Source of the DNA: Haematobia irritans
Lineage: Eukaryota; Arthropoda; Insecta; Diptera; Muscidae
DNA length: 64,000 nucleotides
Assembly: GCF_050003625.1 (NCBI RefSeq)
Contig: NC_134398.1
Coordinates: forward strand, 104,014,404-104,078,403
Reading direction: 5' to 3'
Position numbers and translations under genes: made by a program. Of this stretch, positions 12,874-24,341 are shown piece by piece (within the stretch, counting starts at the first letter, position 1; every line of letters starts with the position of its first letter). The notes below the pieces were generated by a model. It was not told the origin of the DNA. It saw only the letters and a list, made by a program, of their open reading frames with translations, and did not search any database.

Positions 12874-14378
12874 TTTGGGCGGGAGAGGAACTGTCCGACG
12901 GGAGAGGAACTGTCCGATTACTTCGAGACGAATTCAGGTGTTAAGCAATGTTGTCTTCTCTCACCATTGCTATTTGCACTATACATGAATGACATACATG
13001 AGGCATTACAAGGTGGCATTACAATAAGCGATATGAACATTAGGGTTTTGTTATATGCAGATGACATCGTGATCTTAGCAGAAGATAAAACAGAACTGCA
13101 AAGTATGATTCGTAACCTGGAAAAGTATTGCGATGATTGGAATCTGATGGTAAACAAAAGTATTAGTATTTAGAAGAGGAGGAATACTTTCAGAACATGA
13201 ACATTGTACGTTTCGTTTTTGAAGCACATACAAAATAGAAATACGCAATCTAAAAGTGCTATAAAAACTAGCTGGAAAAACTTTATACAAAAAGACAACA
13301 TTAGTTTGGTACAAAAGTGGAACCTTTATCAAGCTGTCTGTCGATCAATACAGTCCTATGCAGCACAAGTTTGGGGATATGGAAATTTCGCAGAGGTAGA
13401 TAAACTACAACGTTATTTCCTGAAAAAAGTCTTGCCACTGCCAGAATCTACACCAAATTACGCCTTAGCTATCGAAACCGGTCCATTTGGACTATATTAA
13501 CAAAACTCTATTTAAATATGGCGAAGATAGACTCCATTGTAGATTTACACACATAAACATACAGAAGGACGTGTTTTGGGTTAAGAATATAAATGGTCTT
13601 CTGGAAGAAATGGGGCTGCAACCAATAGAACCAAATGCGACACAGATACATTCAACTGTATCGCTAATAACCTGATAAGGTATTTAAATGAACGGTGTAG
13701 ACAAAGCAACCTACAAAAAGCGCTACAAAGTAATACACGGATATACAGAGACCTCAATCATACAAAAGGATATCTATATCTCAACGGTCAATACAGCACG
13801 AGAGATATTACATGGATTCTGAAAGCTAGTTGCGACCTTATATATCTTAATGGTAATAGACGCACTATCACCGAACAAGATACCACACACTGCACGTTAT
13901 GTAACCTAAGAACGACGGAAAATTTGCAGCACTTCATTGGAATATGTCCACTGCTGAGTACATATAGATTACGCTACCTTGGAAAAGTTCAATTATCAGA
14001 CGACGAAATAATAGCGGTACTAAATGGTGGAGAAACTACAGATTGGAGAAAAATTATAGCCTATGTAAAAACTGCATTAAATTATAGGCAACTTATTATA
14101 AACGAATTCAGATGACCACACACTTCATTTCGAATATACTAAAACTATATCGTTCTACTTTACAATACAAATTGAAATAGTACAATTTAAGATCCGGCTG
14201 CCGACCAAGGTCATAGCCGTATAGTCTCTTCATTAATCGCATTATATATTTTTTCAAAACCTAGAATCTACAAACCATATGTTAAAAATAATTATATTAC
14301 ATTCAAATATCCAAATTCTTAAATACAAAATGTATATAAAATGTTGTATTAATAAAGAGATACACTACTACTACTACA
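12874..14378 (+). pseudogene. LINE-A part 5: RT palm to C-terminal zinc knuckle and 3' tail
   Basis: The RT continues with VKQCCLLSPLLFALYMND, where the usual glycine of the QG pair is Cys. The catalytic YADD lies at 13054-13065. The thumb follows (YQAVCRSIQSYAAQVWG). A C-terminal region has a C-x2-C-x-H-x-C knuckle (CTLCNLRTTENLQHFIGICP, about 13890-13950) and stops after 14110. The 3' UTR has AATAAA (14350) and a (CTA)n tail (14363-14377). Frameshifts occur near 13173 and 13500. It is a non-LTR LINE with an RT and no RNase H; I do not place it in a clade. Confidence 0.85.
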
Positions 14379-14720
14379 CATAACAAACCAGCTAACTTAA
14401 TGTACTAAATTTTAATACGCGATAATTCACAATAGATTTTAATTCAGCAATTTTATATTTCAAAATATTAATTTGATTATGATTTTAAGAAAATTCATTA
14501 ACAATAGTTCAGTTCATAATTCAAAGTTCATTTACAATAATTCAAAACATTTTTAAATATTCAAAATAGTTGACAAACGTGAAGTTTGTCCATGCCCCCG
14601 GCCTTGCACTTATGCAAAATTCGATTTGCAAAGCACGGTAGCAATGGACTTTTTAGCCTCGGCCAGAATGTGCTGGTTGCGCTTGGGACGTTGGATAGAT
14701 CGTCTCTTCTTAATTATGTT
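14379..14720. other. No gene recognised
   Basis: AT-rich sequence with repeated ttcaaaat/attcaaa motifs follows the LINE-A tail; nothing codes. A small hairpin (gacaaacg/gtttgtc) is near 14572. It may include the unrecognised 3' LTR of BEL-1. Confidence 0.4.
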
Positions 14721-14804
14721 GTTAGTGTGAGCATGTTGTGATGTGGACTGTCGTGGTTGTCTTCGTGTTGTAGTTGGTGGTTGCGGTATAGGGTTCTTCG
14801 TGAA

Positions 14805-15200
14805 CTATCTGATGGGCCTTCTTGTGTGTTGGGTAGTTGTATTGTTTCGTCTTCCCGTGATTATGACTCGTCTCGTAGTGGTATTTTTTCCTGATGTTGT
14901 TTGGTGTGTCGTTGTGTTCCCGGCCGTCCTTTCCCTATGCGTGTAGTAGGCAGGCGCTGTTGCGGATGGCGTTCTCGCTATTTGTGGATGCTGATAGCCG
15001 CACTTCTGGCAGGTCGCTGGTGAACTGCACCGTTCCACGGTGTGGCTTTTTGCTAAACAGTTCATGCAGTAATTATACGTACGAACCGTCACCCTTCTTC
15101 TGTCGGCCACCGGCATCATTATGAAAATAGGGCAGTCGCGCAAAAGATGCCTCTCTTTGCATATGCTACAATCATAGACCTGGGGTGGGACATTTTCCGT
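14805..15200 (-). pseudogene. Gag-like double zinc-knuckle ORF
   Basis: The minus frame from about 15200 reads CSICKERHLLRDCPIF, then NYCMNCLAKSHTVERC, then CQKCGYQHP. These are Cys/His clusters typical of insect BEL/Pao-type and related Gag proteins, where C-x2-C-x4-H-x4-C knuckles end in a HHxLLH box. The rest is Thr/Arg-rich. It lies 3' of the BEL-1 pol stop (near 15300), which is the wrong side for a BEL gag. A TTTACAG acceptor-like site precedes it. It may belong to a second element or to a spliced 3' ORF. Confidence 0.5.
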
Positions 15201-15299
15201 TAGTGATCTGTAAATGGAAAGGACATTAATATGGGATGATGGGAAGGGTGATGTATGAAATGATTATATGAGAGGAAGGAAAGCGAAAAGGTAAGGTTT

Positions 15300-16076
15300 A
15301 AGAAGTTGATTCGGGGGAGGTTTGGTCTAAGAGCGGTAAGTAACATAATTTCACGATGGGACGAGTAATAATTACAGAAGCAACTTTGATATCAGCAACT
15401 CGAATATTATTGTCGGAACCGTGAACCGTGTTACCACCTAGCGCCAGTCGCTAGGTGGTAACAAATCGTCCATTAGACAACCAAATCGCCAATCCTCAAA
15501 TTGGAACCAGAATTCTTCCATTTATATCGTTTGACGGTGCAGAGCTTTTAACTTCGTCCATCTATTGAGAAGAGGTAAGTTCTGAGATGGGGTTTCAGGG
15601 AAAGAAATAATTGATGATCCTTTAAAAAGGTACCCGGAGTAAGATCTGTCAAATCTGATGGATCTTCAGAAACGGCAGATATGCGACGTGAATTTAGGAT
15701 TCCTTCAATCCTAGCGATAATTGTAACAAATTGTTCGAACGTGAATTTATGGGTACCAGCTATTCGTTTAAAATGATGTTTAAAACTTTTTACTGCCGAT
15801 TCCCATGATCCGCCCATATGCGGGGCATGCGGTGGGATAAATTGCCACTCAAAGCCGTGTGTTGAGTATTTTTGGGATATGTCACTGGCGGTGGATTTAA
15901 CAAAAGTAGTAAAATTCTTTTAGTAATTTTCTACTTGCACCAATGAAATTCCTTCCATTATCGGAAACCACCCTGTGGGGTAGCCTCCGCCTCCCGACGA
16001 ATCGTGTAAATGCAGCCTCAAAGGCTAGAGACGATAATTCTGAACAGGGTTCTAAGTGGATAGCCTTTATGGTGAA
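15300..16076 (-). pseudogene. BEL-1 integrase, catalytic Glu to C-terminus
   Basis: Reading leftward, SDNGRNF at 15950 carries the second catalytic aspartate. HMGGSWESAVKS at about 15810 carries the catalytic glutamate, then SEDPSDLTDLTPG, NLRIGDLVV, LPPSDWR and the tail ITRPIVKLC before a stop near 15300. This order is standard for the BEL/Pao integrase C-terminus. Frameshifts occur near 15540, 15455 and 15900. At 16077 the BEL text ends abruptly inside ggtgaaacaaacga and joins a LINE-A fragment. Confidence 0.85.
15429..15463. repeat. Perfect 15-bp inverted repeat in BEL-1
   Basis: tgttaccacctagcg and its complement are separated by five bases. It falls in the LPPSDWR region of the integrase and coincides with a frame break. 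Confidence 0.7.
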
Positions 16077-16191
16077 ACAAACGACACAGATACATTCAAC
16101 TGTATCGCTAATAACCTGATAAGTTATTTAAATGAACGGTGTAGACAAAGCAACCTACAAAAAGCGCTACAAAGTAATACACGGATATACT
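16077..16191 (+). pseudogene. LINE-A fragment duplicated inside BEL-1 (left half)
   Basis: This is near identical to 13635-13745 of LINE-A (cacagatacattcaactg... acacggatata). It is fused without spacer to BEL-1 at 16077 and interrupted by copy E at 16192. Confidence 0.9.
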
Positions 16192-17165
16192 CACGCTCAC
16201 AAAAAATCGCTTCTGTAACATATACTCCCAAACATATTTTGCTTCAAGCATATACATTTTTGGGTATTGCCCAAACATTTATATGTTTGATCTCTTCCAA
16301 TATATAATATGTTTGAAAGCATATTGGTCTAAACAATATATGGTTGGGTAGTCTAAGTTCAAAACATTTTGTATTTTTGCATCCAAATTCAATAATGTTG
16401 TCTTCCAAAAAACAATATGTTATTATGTGGACATATAATATGTTTGGAAGCATTTTGCACCCAAAACTATTATATGCTTAAAAAAATTCTCCCAAACAAT
16501 ATTGTGCTCAAAATTTTATTCATTTATTTATATATTTACAATCATAATGAATTATGAAAATAAACAGGTAATATAGGTGCTAACAACATAGGTTTTCGAC
16601 CTGAATGCTCAAAATTTTGTTTCTGCCTAATTGTATATTCTCCCACATCTTTCTCACTTCCACGAGATTTTTTAGTTCTTAGCACCTTTTTCTGTAATAC
16701 AAACATTGTAGAAGAAATTATTCAATTGTATGATTTTTTATTTTAATTTTACCTTTTGCCGGCCGGGGATTCGAACAGCGGACCACTCAGTTTGTAAGGA
16801 TCAAAGAAGTAGCTGATCAATTGCCCAAGGACAAATAAAATGTTAATTTTTTAATAACAAGCAACAACCACCAACTTAATTCAATATCGCTCCCTGTTAA
16901 ATAGCGCTCCAAGCTACTAAACACATATATGTTTATAGGCTATTTCTAAATTAATATATGTTTGCATCCAAGCATATTATATTTACAAACATTTTATGTC
17001 CCAAACATAATATGTTCTAACATATTAACATATATGTCCCAAACATGTTATGCTAGTTTATGAACATTATATGCTTGCACTCAAAAATATTGTGTTTAAA
17101 AATTTGTGTTCCAAACATATAATGTTTATAGCCAAACATATGAAGAACAGTCTTTTTCAACCGTG
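16192..17165 (-). mobile_element. CAC-family-related element, divergent copy E (974 bp)
   Basis: The left end CACGCTCACAAAAAATCGC parallels CACCCTCAAAAAAAATCGC, and the right end TTTTTCAACCGTG parallels TTTCTAACAGTG. It splits the LINE-A fragment; the uninterrupted site at 13740 reads ggatatacagagacc, so the duplication is imperfect (ct/ca). The interior shares acatatt/aacatat motifs and one tRNA-like module but is otherwise diverged and shorter. Confidence 0.7.
16757..16825 (-). other. tRNA-like module of copy E
   Basis: The reverse strand carries a weak A box and a B-box-like text (GTTCGAATCC) at tRNA spacing. It corresponds in position to module 2 of copies A-D, more diverged. Confidence 0.4.
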
Positions 17166-17330
17166 CAGAGACCTCAATCATACAAAAGGATATCTATATC
17201 TCAACGGTCAATACAGCACGAGAAATATTACATGGATTCTGAAAGCTAGTTGCGACCTTATATATCTTAATGGTAATAGACGCACTATCACCGAACAAGA
17301 CACCACACACTGCACGTTATGTAACCTAAG
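17166..17330 (+). pseudogene. LINE-A fragment duplicated inside BEL-1 (right half)
   Basis: It is near identical to 13746-13908 of LINE-A (gagacctcaatcatac... gtaacctaag), then switches without spacer to BEL-1 integrase at 17331. Confidence 0.9.
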
Positions 17331-17590
17331 ATATGCGACGTGAATTTAGGATTCCTTCAATCCTAGCGATAATTGTAACAAATTGTTCGAACGTGAATTT
17401 ATGGGTACCAGCTATTCGTTTAAAATGATGTTTAAAACTTTTTACTGCCGATTCCCATAATCCGCCCATATGCGGGGCATGCGGTGGGATAAATTGCCAC
17501 TCATATGTCACTGGGATATGTCACTGGCGGTGGATTTAACAAAAGTAGTAAAATTCTTTTAGTAATTTTCTACTTGCACCAATGAAATTC
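17331..17590 (-). pseudogene. BEL-1 integrase segment, second copy
   Basis: It repeats 15676-15950 (HMGGLWESAVKSFKHHF, TFEQFVTIIARIEG) with one internal rearrangement near 17505. It ends at the Gypsy-2 insertion (TSD attc at 17587-17590), so this copy, not 15300-16076, is the one physically joined to the BEL part at 28400. Confidence 0.85.
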
Positions 17591-19398
17591 TGTACTGTTC
17601 CGGTCCAAGACAAAAACTTCTAATATATATCAATTTGCGTGTTACCAATCCAAGTGTCTGGCATGATGGCGTTACGCTCGGCTAAACTCGCTGGATGGGT
17701 AGGTTCCTTTGGTGGTAACGACGAATGAACAGTACGAGAAAACAATATCTCATAAACATGCCAGGAAAATAGAATATTGTAAAAAAATACGGGCTGTCAA
17801 GGATTCTGATGTTGGATATAAACAAAAAAACAAGACGATGACGCTGATCTGGTATCCCACCGGGATATGAAACATCCCCGGCAGATGCTAAGCCGGTTCT
17901 ATTACCCACCCATAGGAAATGAATTCCTCCATGGCAGTTCACATTTCTACTGCCCCATACCTACCTTTTTGTTTGCTATCACCCCCTAATCCGACCTCCT
18001 ACTTCCTAATTTTGTCCATTAAAATTCAATATTTCTCATTCCAATACAATAGGTCACATAAAATTCTGTCTTTATTTCTTAACGTTAAAGTTAAACGAAT
18101 GGATCGTATGGAAATATACAAAAATTCATAAAAAATTGTATCTCTATAAAATATATAGTAAAAATACTAATTACAAAAAAAATAGAAGTCTCATCTTGTT
18201 GACGTGTTCGAATTCGATATGATTATACAATTAAATGTAACAAGAAAAAAAAATGTTAAAATTTCTCAAAAGGCAGATATGACCACATTAATGTTTCCTT
18301 CACCCAAGATTAAAAACAAAACGTAGTTCTTCGGTATTGCGCCACTTTAGTATGTCCGTCCGAATGTAAAATGTTATCTGTTTTGTAAATGTATTTGTCT
18401 CTATTTCGATTATATTGGGGATATTTTTTTTATCTTCTTTTATTAAAGCTGTAATTCTAATAGGTTTTAGTTTCTTTTAAATGATTTTTTTTATTTTAAT
18501 TTGTTTTTCTCTTCCTTTTTTTGTGTGTGTTTTTATTTTTTTTTTTTATTAGGGGCAACATTGAACTACCAAATTGGGCTAAAGATTGCCATTTTGAGAT
18601 TCCCTAAGCCTAGGTTGTACACAGACCCTACTCAAGAAATGCAACTGTCTTCAATTTCAGTTGATTGTAATGTAAATATAAAATATTCAATGTTTTCCCT
18701 ATTAGTGTATTAACGAACGATTTCTTCTCTTTCTTTCAAGATACCCTCAATATTGGCAAAGTCACGTGTGGAGTTCAGATAAGGTAAGAGTCTATCAGTC
18801 AGTGCGTTCGTCTGTCTTGTGGTCCGGAATACCTGGTGGCCAAGTGGTTTGGTTGGTTCGCTTGGATATTGCTGGGATGAATGTGGTGAGTAGCCAGAAT
18901 GTCTTCAATTAAGGGGGCTGGTTGTAAATGATGGACGATGGTGAAATACCGCCAATGCGGATATAACTTCCCCACGTGAAAGCCGAGAGCCAATGGTTTT
19001 CAATCCGCTGTAATCCCAATAGGCTTTTGTCTTTATAGTGGATGTCTTCCCAACAGAAGAACCAAAAAAATGATTCCTTCTTATTGGCAGTATTATTTCT
19101 TTTTCTCCTCTCAATTTTCTCTTTGCGCAGATTTTATATGGACCCAATAAACAAGTTTTGAAAACTTTCGATCGATAACCTCCTTCTCGCTCGTAGGTCG
19201 AAAAAAGGAAAAGACCAAACTTTTTGTCCACTTTTCTGTCATCCCCCCATGGGCCGCCATTTCCCCGTACATCTGTCAGGATGACAGCAAAGATGTCACG
19301 TACCTCCTATAGTTTGAGAAATATTGCCATAAATAAATTTCATCCATCCCCACTCCTCATTGACCACTAGATGGCGCTGGGTATAGCCGCACGCGACA
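17591..19398 (-). repeat. Gypsy-2 3' LTR (1808 bp)
   Basis: It begins tgtactgttccggtcc and ends gccgcacgcgaca on the plus strand. It is collinear with 26595-28399 with only scattered substitutions and short homopolymer length differences. Unusually long for a gypsy LTR. Confidence 0.93.
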
Positions 19399-20738
19399 AA
19401 CCTAACCATCCTTTGAAGACCACTGTAAAAGGATGGGAAGGAAAATTCGTGACATACACACTTGATCATGAAGCAGGCACGTAAAATCCTGATAGGGGAG
19501 ACTATGTTCCCGGGCGGTCCTTCAGTAAGTGAACCTAAAGTGGCCTTTGTGGAATGCTACAAGATATGCAATTTCGGAACCCTAAACCTCAAACTAGGCC
19601 CGTAGGGGGAATACATAGAATAGATTTACAATATCGTACGAAGCTGTCTGTATCACGTTCCTTCCACAACAAGGAGCATTCTCAAGGTATACATCCGGTA
19701 GAAAATGGTCCAAAGGAGAAACATATCTCCTGCATATAGCACCGGAGCATTTTCCCCCGTAACCAGTTACAGCCAACTCAGTAAAATGTGGTAATCCAGG
19801 CACATCGCCCCAGGCACACCTAATCACACTACCCTACGAATACCACAAAATTAGGCATCACCTAGACTAAAAAGGTTAGCGAATACCTATTACCAGGTAC
19901 AATAGACTACCGAATATCACTATTTACCGACGCTCCAATGAAGAACATCATCACTATCGGCAAAAAAAACATCGATCATCAGACGCAAAAAATTTATTCC
20001 GGTTCGACATAATAATCACATAAAAACCACAGGTGCCGTCGTAGCCATACCCCCGGAAGGATTCTGGGTGTACCATGACAATAAAAAGCCGTATCGGTAA
20101 TCGTGTTCAATATACACCAAGGCCCAAGATAACCCGCGAATACAAATTAATGAATTAGTATTAATAATTAAATACACTCAAATAAAATCTAGTGGAAAAG
20201 GATATATTTTTTGTTTTTGGACTCTTGTGCAAAAGTGCTAGTGAAAATCTGGAAAAAGAATGAGTGTGAGTGTAAAATAGTTATATAACGCAAATCCTAA
20301 AAAAGCATACCATATTGCATGGAGTAACGGAAATCAAACGAATTAACGAAGAATCCGCGTCTCCGCATTCAAATTTGTTAACGAAGAATGCAATGAAAAT
20401 GAGAAATATGATGCAAAGAAAAGAAAAACAAAACAAGGGTGAAAAGTGTAAACACGACTCGGACGGCCAACGGTTAAAAAGAATGCGACAATGTACGTGA
20501 TGGTATGAAACTTCCCTATACTATGAAAATATGTAAATGGAATGATTTACTGCAAAAAAAAAATTCTCTGTAAAAAAAAATAAAAAGATTAAAGCATGGG
20601 TTTCCCGTTTCCAATAAGGCCCCATGAAGAATGAGATCGTTGCTATTTTGCCCCACATAAGTGACATAGAAAAAAATGAATAAAAACAAAGGGCGCTATT
20701 GTGAATGATATTGTAAGGTGAATGAACTCGTCGAAGTG
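19399..20738. other. Gypsy-2 3' internal region, no gene recognised
   Basis: This part lies between integrase and the 3' LTR on the minus strand, where errantivirus-like elements carry env. I see only short unrelated frames and no membrane-protein-like ORF. Function, if any, is unknown. Confidence 0.5.
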
Positions 20739-20746
20739 TACTGATG

Positions 20747-21172
20747 CATAGACTATAGACTTTAGATAGATGAGCCATGAGTGTCAAACTATTTTTGACA
20801 GTTCCGAAGATTAAGAATAAACGAGAAAAATAAGAGCACGCTTACAATCTCTTTCGTTTTCCTTTTTGTAGTTTGCCAATTTTACACAAAATTAGAACGT
20901 GTTTGATGCAACAGAGGATTTATAAATAAATTAATATATTAAAAGTTCATATTTGAACAAAAAATTGTGACCAAAACCGCGAAAATACGAAATTTAATTT
21001 TGAGCAGCATTGCTCTTTACGATCAACACAAAAGCAAATGCACGAAAATTAATGTTTGGGACTGACTCTTTACGAAAAAATCAAAACGAAATGTCAGAAA
21101 ACTAATTTTTGGAACTGACACATTGTTTTTAAAGAGAATAGTGGATCATCTATCTAAAGTCTATAGTCTATG
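20747..21172. mobile_element. MITE with 27-bp perfect TIRs and 8-bp TSD
   Basis: The termini start CATAGACTATAGACTTTAG and are perfect inverted repeats over 27 bp. The 8-bp TSD tactgatg lies at 20739-20746 and 21173-21180. No coding region. An 8-bp TSD with CA-ends fits the P or hAT superfamilies. It sits inside Gypsy-2. Confidence 0.85.
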
Positions 21173-21628
21173 TACTGATGTGTCACTATTCTCTCTTTTT
21201 TTGTTATGGGTGAAATGCAAAATGGTCCAATGTACAAATAAAAGTGTGTCTAAAGAATTCATTTGATTCCGTCACCAAAATATTTGGGTGATATGAAAAG
21301 CAATGAAATATATTCCCACACTCTGTGTCGTAGTGATAAACATAAAAAATCTAAGAAAGAGATATAAACCCAGCTCCAAGGCATGTGCCGAACCAGAATC
21401 CACGCAAATCGAAAGTGTCTCCAGTTCTTCGATTGAACGTAAAGTGTCAAACAAAGACCTACGATCTCATGTTGCACACGACCCCATGGTCAAAGTCGGT
21501 AAGTGAAGCCTGAGAACATGATTAAAGAGAAATTTATATATATGGCCTCTAATCTCCAACCAGAAATCAATGAAATAACAAAAATGTTCAGCAAACATCA
21601 CCGGTCCCTGTCGATATTGCCATATATA

Positions 21629-21917
21629 CACACAAAAAAAATTTCACGAAAATTTTTCCAATTAAAATTTTAATTGAGTTTTAAAAAATATTCAATTAAA
21701 AATTTAATTGATTCAACATTTTTTTTTAATTAAAACAAAAATCAATCACAAAAATAGTAGCATCAATTAATTTTTTAATTGGATTAATTAACTTTTTAAT
21801 TGACCTTCAATTAATTTTTTAATTGATACTATCACTTCTGTGATTGAAGACATTTCAATTAAAAATTAATTGGATCAATTAATTTCGTGATTGAACCAGA
21901 AAATTTTTCTTTGTGTG
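21629..21917. mobile_element. MITE, 289 bp, CACACAAA termini
   Basis: The left end cacacaaaaaaaatttcacg and the reverse complement of the right end cacacaaagaaaaattttct form imperfect TIRs. TA lies at both flanks. The interior is tandem and inverted aattaatt/ttaattga text. No coding region. Confidence 0.7.
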
Positions 21918-21984
21918 TATACTCCCTCAACTAAGAGTCAATAATCTCTCATAGAATTAGGTTCTGGTATGAGATTTCCTAGTA

Positions 21985-22240
21985 TTCTATAGAAGTAAAT
22001 TCTCGACAATATAGAAGTAAGATCCTGAGAATTTACTGTATAGAAATGAAATTCTGAAAATATTTACTACAGAAATAAAATCCTAAAAATATTTCCTATA
22101 GAAATAAAATACTGCAATACTTCCTACAGAAATAAAATTTCTAATCTATTTCCCATAGTAATGAAATTTTAAGAATATTTCCTATAGGCAGACAACTCGG
22201 AGAATATCTTCTATAGTAATGCAGTTCCGCCAAATGAGAT
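21985..22240. repeat. Degenerate ~32-bp tandem repeat
   Basis: Seven or eight diverged units of the type ctatagaaataaaatcctga plus aatatttc. It lies just 3' of the Gypsy-2 integrase stop. Confidence 0.65.
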
Positions 22241-22329
22241 CCCTTCAATCATTTGTTTTCTTTTAAAATCTCATAAAAAGTTAAGCATATTATTTCTGGC
22301 CCGAGTATCAACAGCGCATGACTACCAAC

Positions 22330-23631
22330 TTATTGTTTCAAATCTTTAGCATGATAAACCCCCAATGGTTTGCCCTTCAGATCTTCAACTTCATATAAGC
22401 AGTTTCCCACAGGTTTTACTATGCGGCATTTAAAGAACTTTTTGCTAAGTTTGGCATTAAAATTGTTCTTGAAATCACTTTGCTGGAAACTTCTACGATA
22501 CACTTCTTGGCCAGGTATAAATTTTACGTTTCGGCTACGTGTATTGTATGACTTCTCATTTCTGATATATGCCTGGTGCAGGTTATCTCTAATTTTGTTT
22601 CGAATCAGATCTAGATGAATGGACTTAGGCAAAATATTGCATTCGGGATCCTCCAACATTCTTAGTCTCCGTGCAAGATTGTATATACTTCCATGGCTCA
22701 CCATGTTCATTCCGAACAGAGCGAAATACGGTGTAACTCCAATCGAAGAATGAACGGAGGAGCGCAACGAACATTCAATCTCGGATAAGTGTTTATCCCA
22801 CTCAGTGTGATCTTCACCCAAATAGGTTCTAATTGCCGCCAGAATAGTTTGGTTTACCCTTTCGGAGGCGTTTGCCTGAGGGGCATGGATTGCCGTCCGC
22901 ACATGTTTGATGCCAAAGTTCCTTAGAACATCAGCGAATTCTTTGCTCACGAATTGTTGTCCATTATCCGAGACAACTGTTTCTGGCGTCCCAAATTTAT
23001 GAAATACTTCGGTAATGAGAAACTTCACAACATTTTTCGTATTCGCTTTTGCCATAGCCTTCAGAAGCACATATTTAGTTAAATGATCAAGCACTATAAA
23101 TATGTATGCATTCCCAGATTTCGACCTTGGGTAAGGACCCACAAAATCTACGAATAAACGCTGAAATGGTCGTTCCGCTATAGTTTCGTTCCCCATAGGT
23201 GGTCGAAGGGTGGTATTAGAAGACTTCGCCTCCTTACACACTTGACAGTTGAGCACAAACTCTCTCACTTGTGCATTCATGTTTGGCCAATAAAAATATT
23301 TTTTTATCCTTCTAAGCGTCTTATGAAATCCACCATGTGCTACCTTAGATGGACAATGGACTTTCCCTACTATTTCTGATGTTAACTCAGCTGGTACCCA
23401 CAACTTCCATGCCAAATCCTCTCCCAGTGGTGTTCCATCATAGTGTAATGTTCTTTTATATACAAAACCGTCCAGTACTTTTATATCAGGTACTCTGGCC
23501 TCATTCCCACGGATTTGTTCCTTTAATGACTCATATTCTTCAGATTTAAACGCCTCCGAACTGAGGTCCACTAAGCTAGTCCAATCGGCCGAGATCTCCT
23601 CCATATAATACCGGGACAGTACGTCTGGCAC
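22330..23631 (-). CDS. Gypsy-2 integrase (with RNase H tail)
   Basis: This 433-residue frame starts inside the end of the RNase H/connection (PDVLSR). The zinc-binding HHCC module follows (residues ~95-140, H-x-H then CQVCKEAK). The DDE core comes next, with LFVDFVGPYP (first Asp), VVSDNGQQF (second Asp) and ASERVNQTI (Glu). A basic C-terminal domain ends in LYEVEDLKGKPLG. Integrase joins element DNA to the host chromosome. All catalytic residues are visible and the frame is uninterrupted, unlike the rest of this element. A one-base frame change near 23698 separates it from RNase H. Confidence 0.88.
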   Translation of the reverse strand: MPDVLSRYYMEEISADWTSLVDLSSEAFKSEEYESLKEQIRGNEARVPDIKVLDGFVYKRTLHYDGTPLGEDLAWKLWVPAELTSEIVGKVHCPSKVAHGGFHKTLRRIKKYFYWPNMNAQVREFVLNCQVCKEAKSSNTTLRPPMGNETIAERPFQRLFVDFVGPYPRSKSGNAYIFIVLDHLTKYVLLKAMAKANTKNVVKFLITEVFHKFGTPETVVSDNGQQFVSKEFADVLRNFGIKHVRTAIHAPQANASERVNQTILAAIRTYLGEDHTEWDKHLSEIECSLRSSVHSSIGVTPYFALFGMNMVSHGSIYNLARRLRMLEDPECNILPKSIHLDLIRNKIRDNLHQAYIRNEKSYNTRSRNVKFIPGQEVYRRSFQQSDFKNNFNAKLSKKFFKCRIVKPVGNCLYEVEDLKGKPLGVYHAKDLKQ

Positions 23632-23695
23632 GACGTTATCTTTTCCGCGTCTATGCTCAATGGTAAAGGAAAAAGATTGTAAATGCAGGCTCCAT

Positions 23696-24319
23696 CTAGC
23701 CAGCCGTCCGCTGAGACATCAGCCACTTCAGACTGCTATGGTCAGTAATCACGGTAAAGGGCATCAGTTCTATATACGGTCGGAACTTCTTGATTGCCAA
23801 AACAACAGCTAAACATTCCCGCTCTGTTACGGAATAATTCCTTTGTGCTGAGGTTAACTTATGAGAGAAGTAAGCAATCGGGTGCTCCCCTTCCTCGTCA
23901 TCCTTTTGAAACAGGACCGCACCTACTCCAATATCGGACGCATCGCACTGTACAAAGAAATCTCTAGCAAAATTAGGATGAGTAAGCACTGGACTTGTTA
24001 CCAATGCTTGCTTGAGTCTGTCAAAAGCAACTTTAACCGCGTCACTAAAGTGAAAACCGCTGCCATTCTTGAGTGTCTCGAAAATTGGTGCTGCTATGGT
24101 GGCATAATTGGGGATAAATCTTCTGTACCAACCTGTAGCACCTGTGAAACTCCTGACTTGCTTCGCTGTTTTAGGATATTGATACCTGGTTATCGTTTCT
24201 ATCCTTGCCGGGTCCGGTTTGAGCCTCCCTCCACCAACAATGTAACCAAGATATCTAAGTTCCTTGAAGCAGAACTTCGATTTGGCTACATTTATAGTTA
24301 GGCCTGCTTCCGTTAACAA
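23696..24319 (-). pseudogene. Gypsy-2 RT thumb and RNase H, palm deleted
   Basis: The frame opens at LTEAGLTINVAKSKFCF, which is the end of the RT palm. The thumb follows (VRSFTGATGWYRRFIPNYA), then RNase H with FVQCDASDIGVGAVL (first Asp), TERECLAV (Glu) and VITDHSSLKWL (Asp). The segment that should hold the YxDD motif is absent between here and the protease frame. The frame ends early at MSQRTAG by a one-base shift; RNase H text continues in the next frame to 23631. Confidence 0.88.
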
Positions 24320-24341
24320 ATCCTATCCAATTCAGCATACA

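Noticed and set aside
20315..20500. 61-codon basic ORF
   Set aside because: Short, AT-rich, lysine-rich by composition, with no neighbours or motif.
19399..22330. env gene in Gypsy-2
   Set aside because: No frame of sufficient length, signal peptide or membrane segment is visible after integrase; the region holds two MITEs and tandem repeats.
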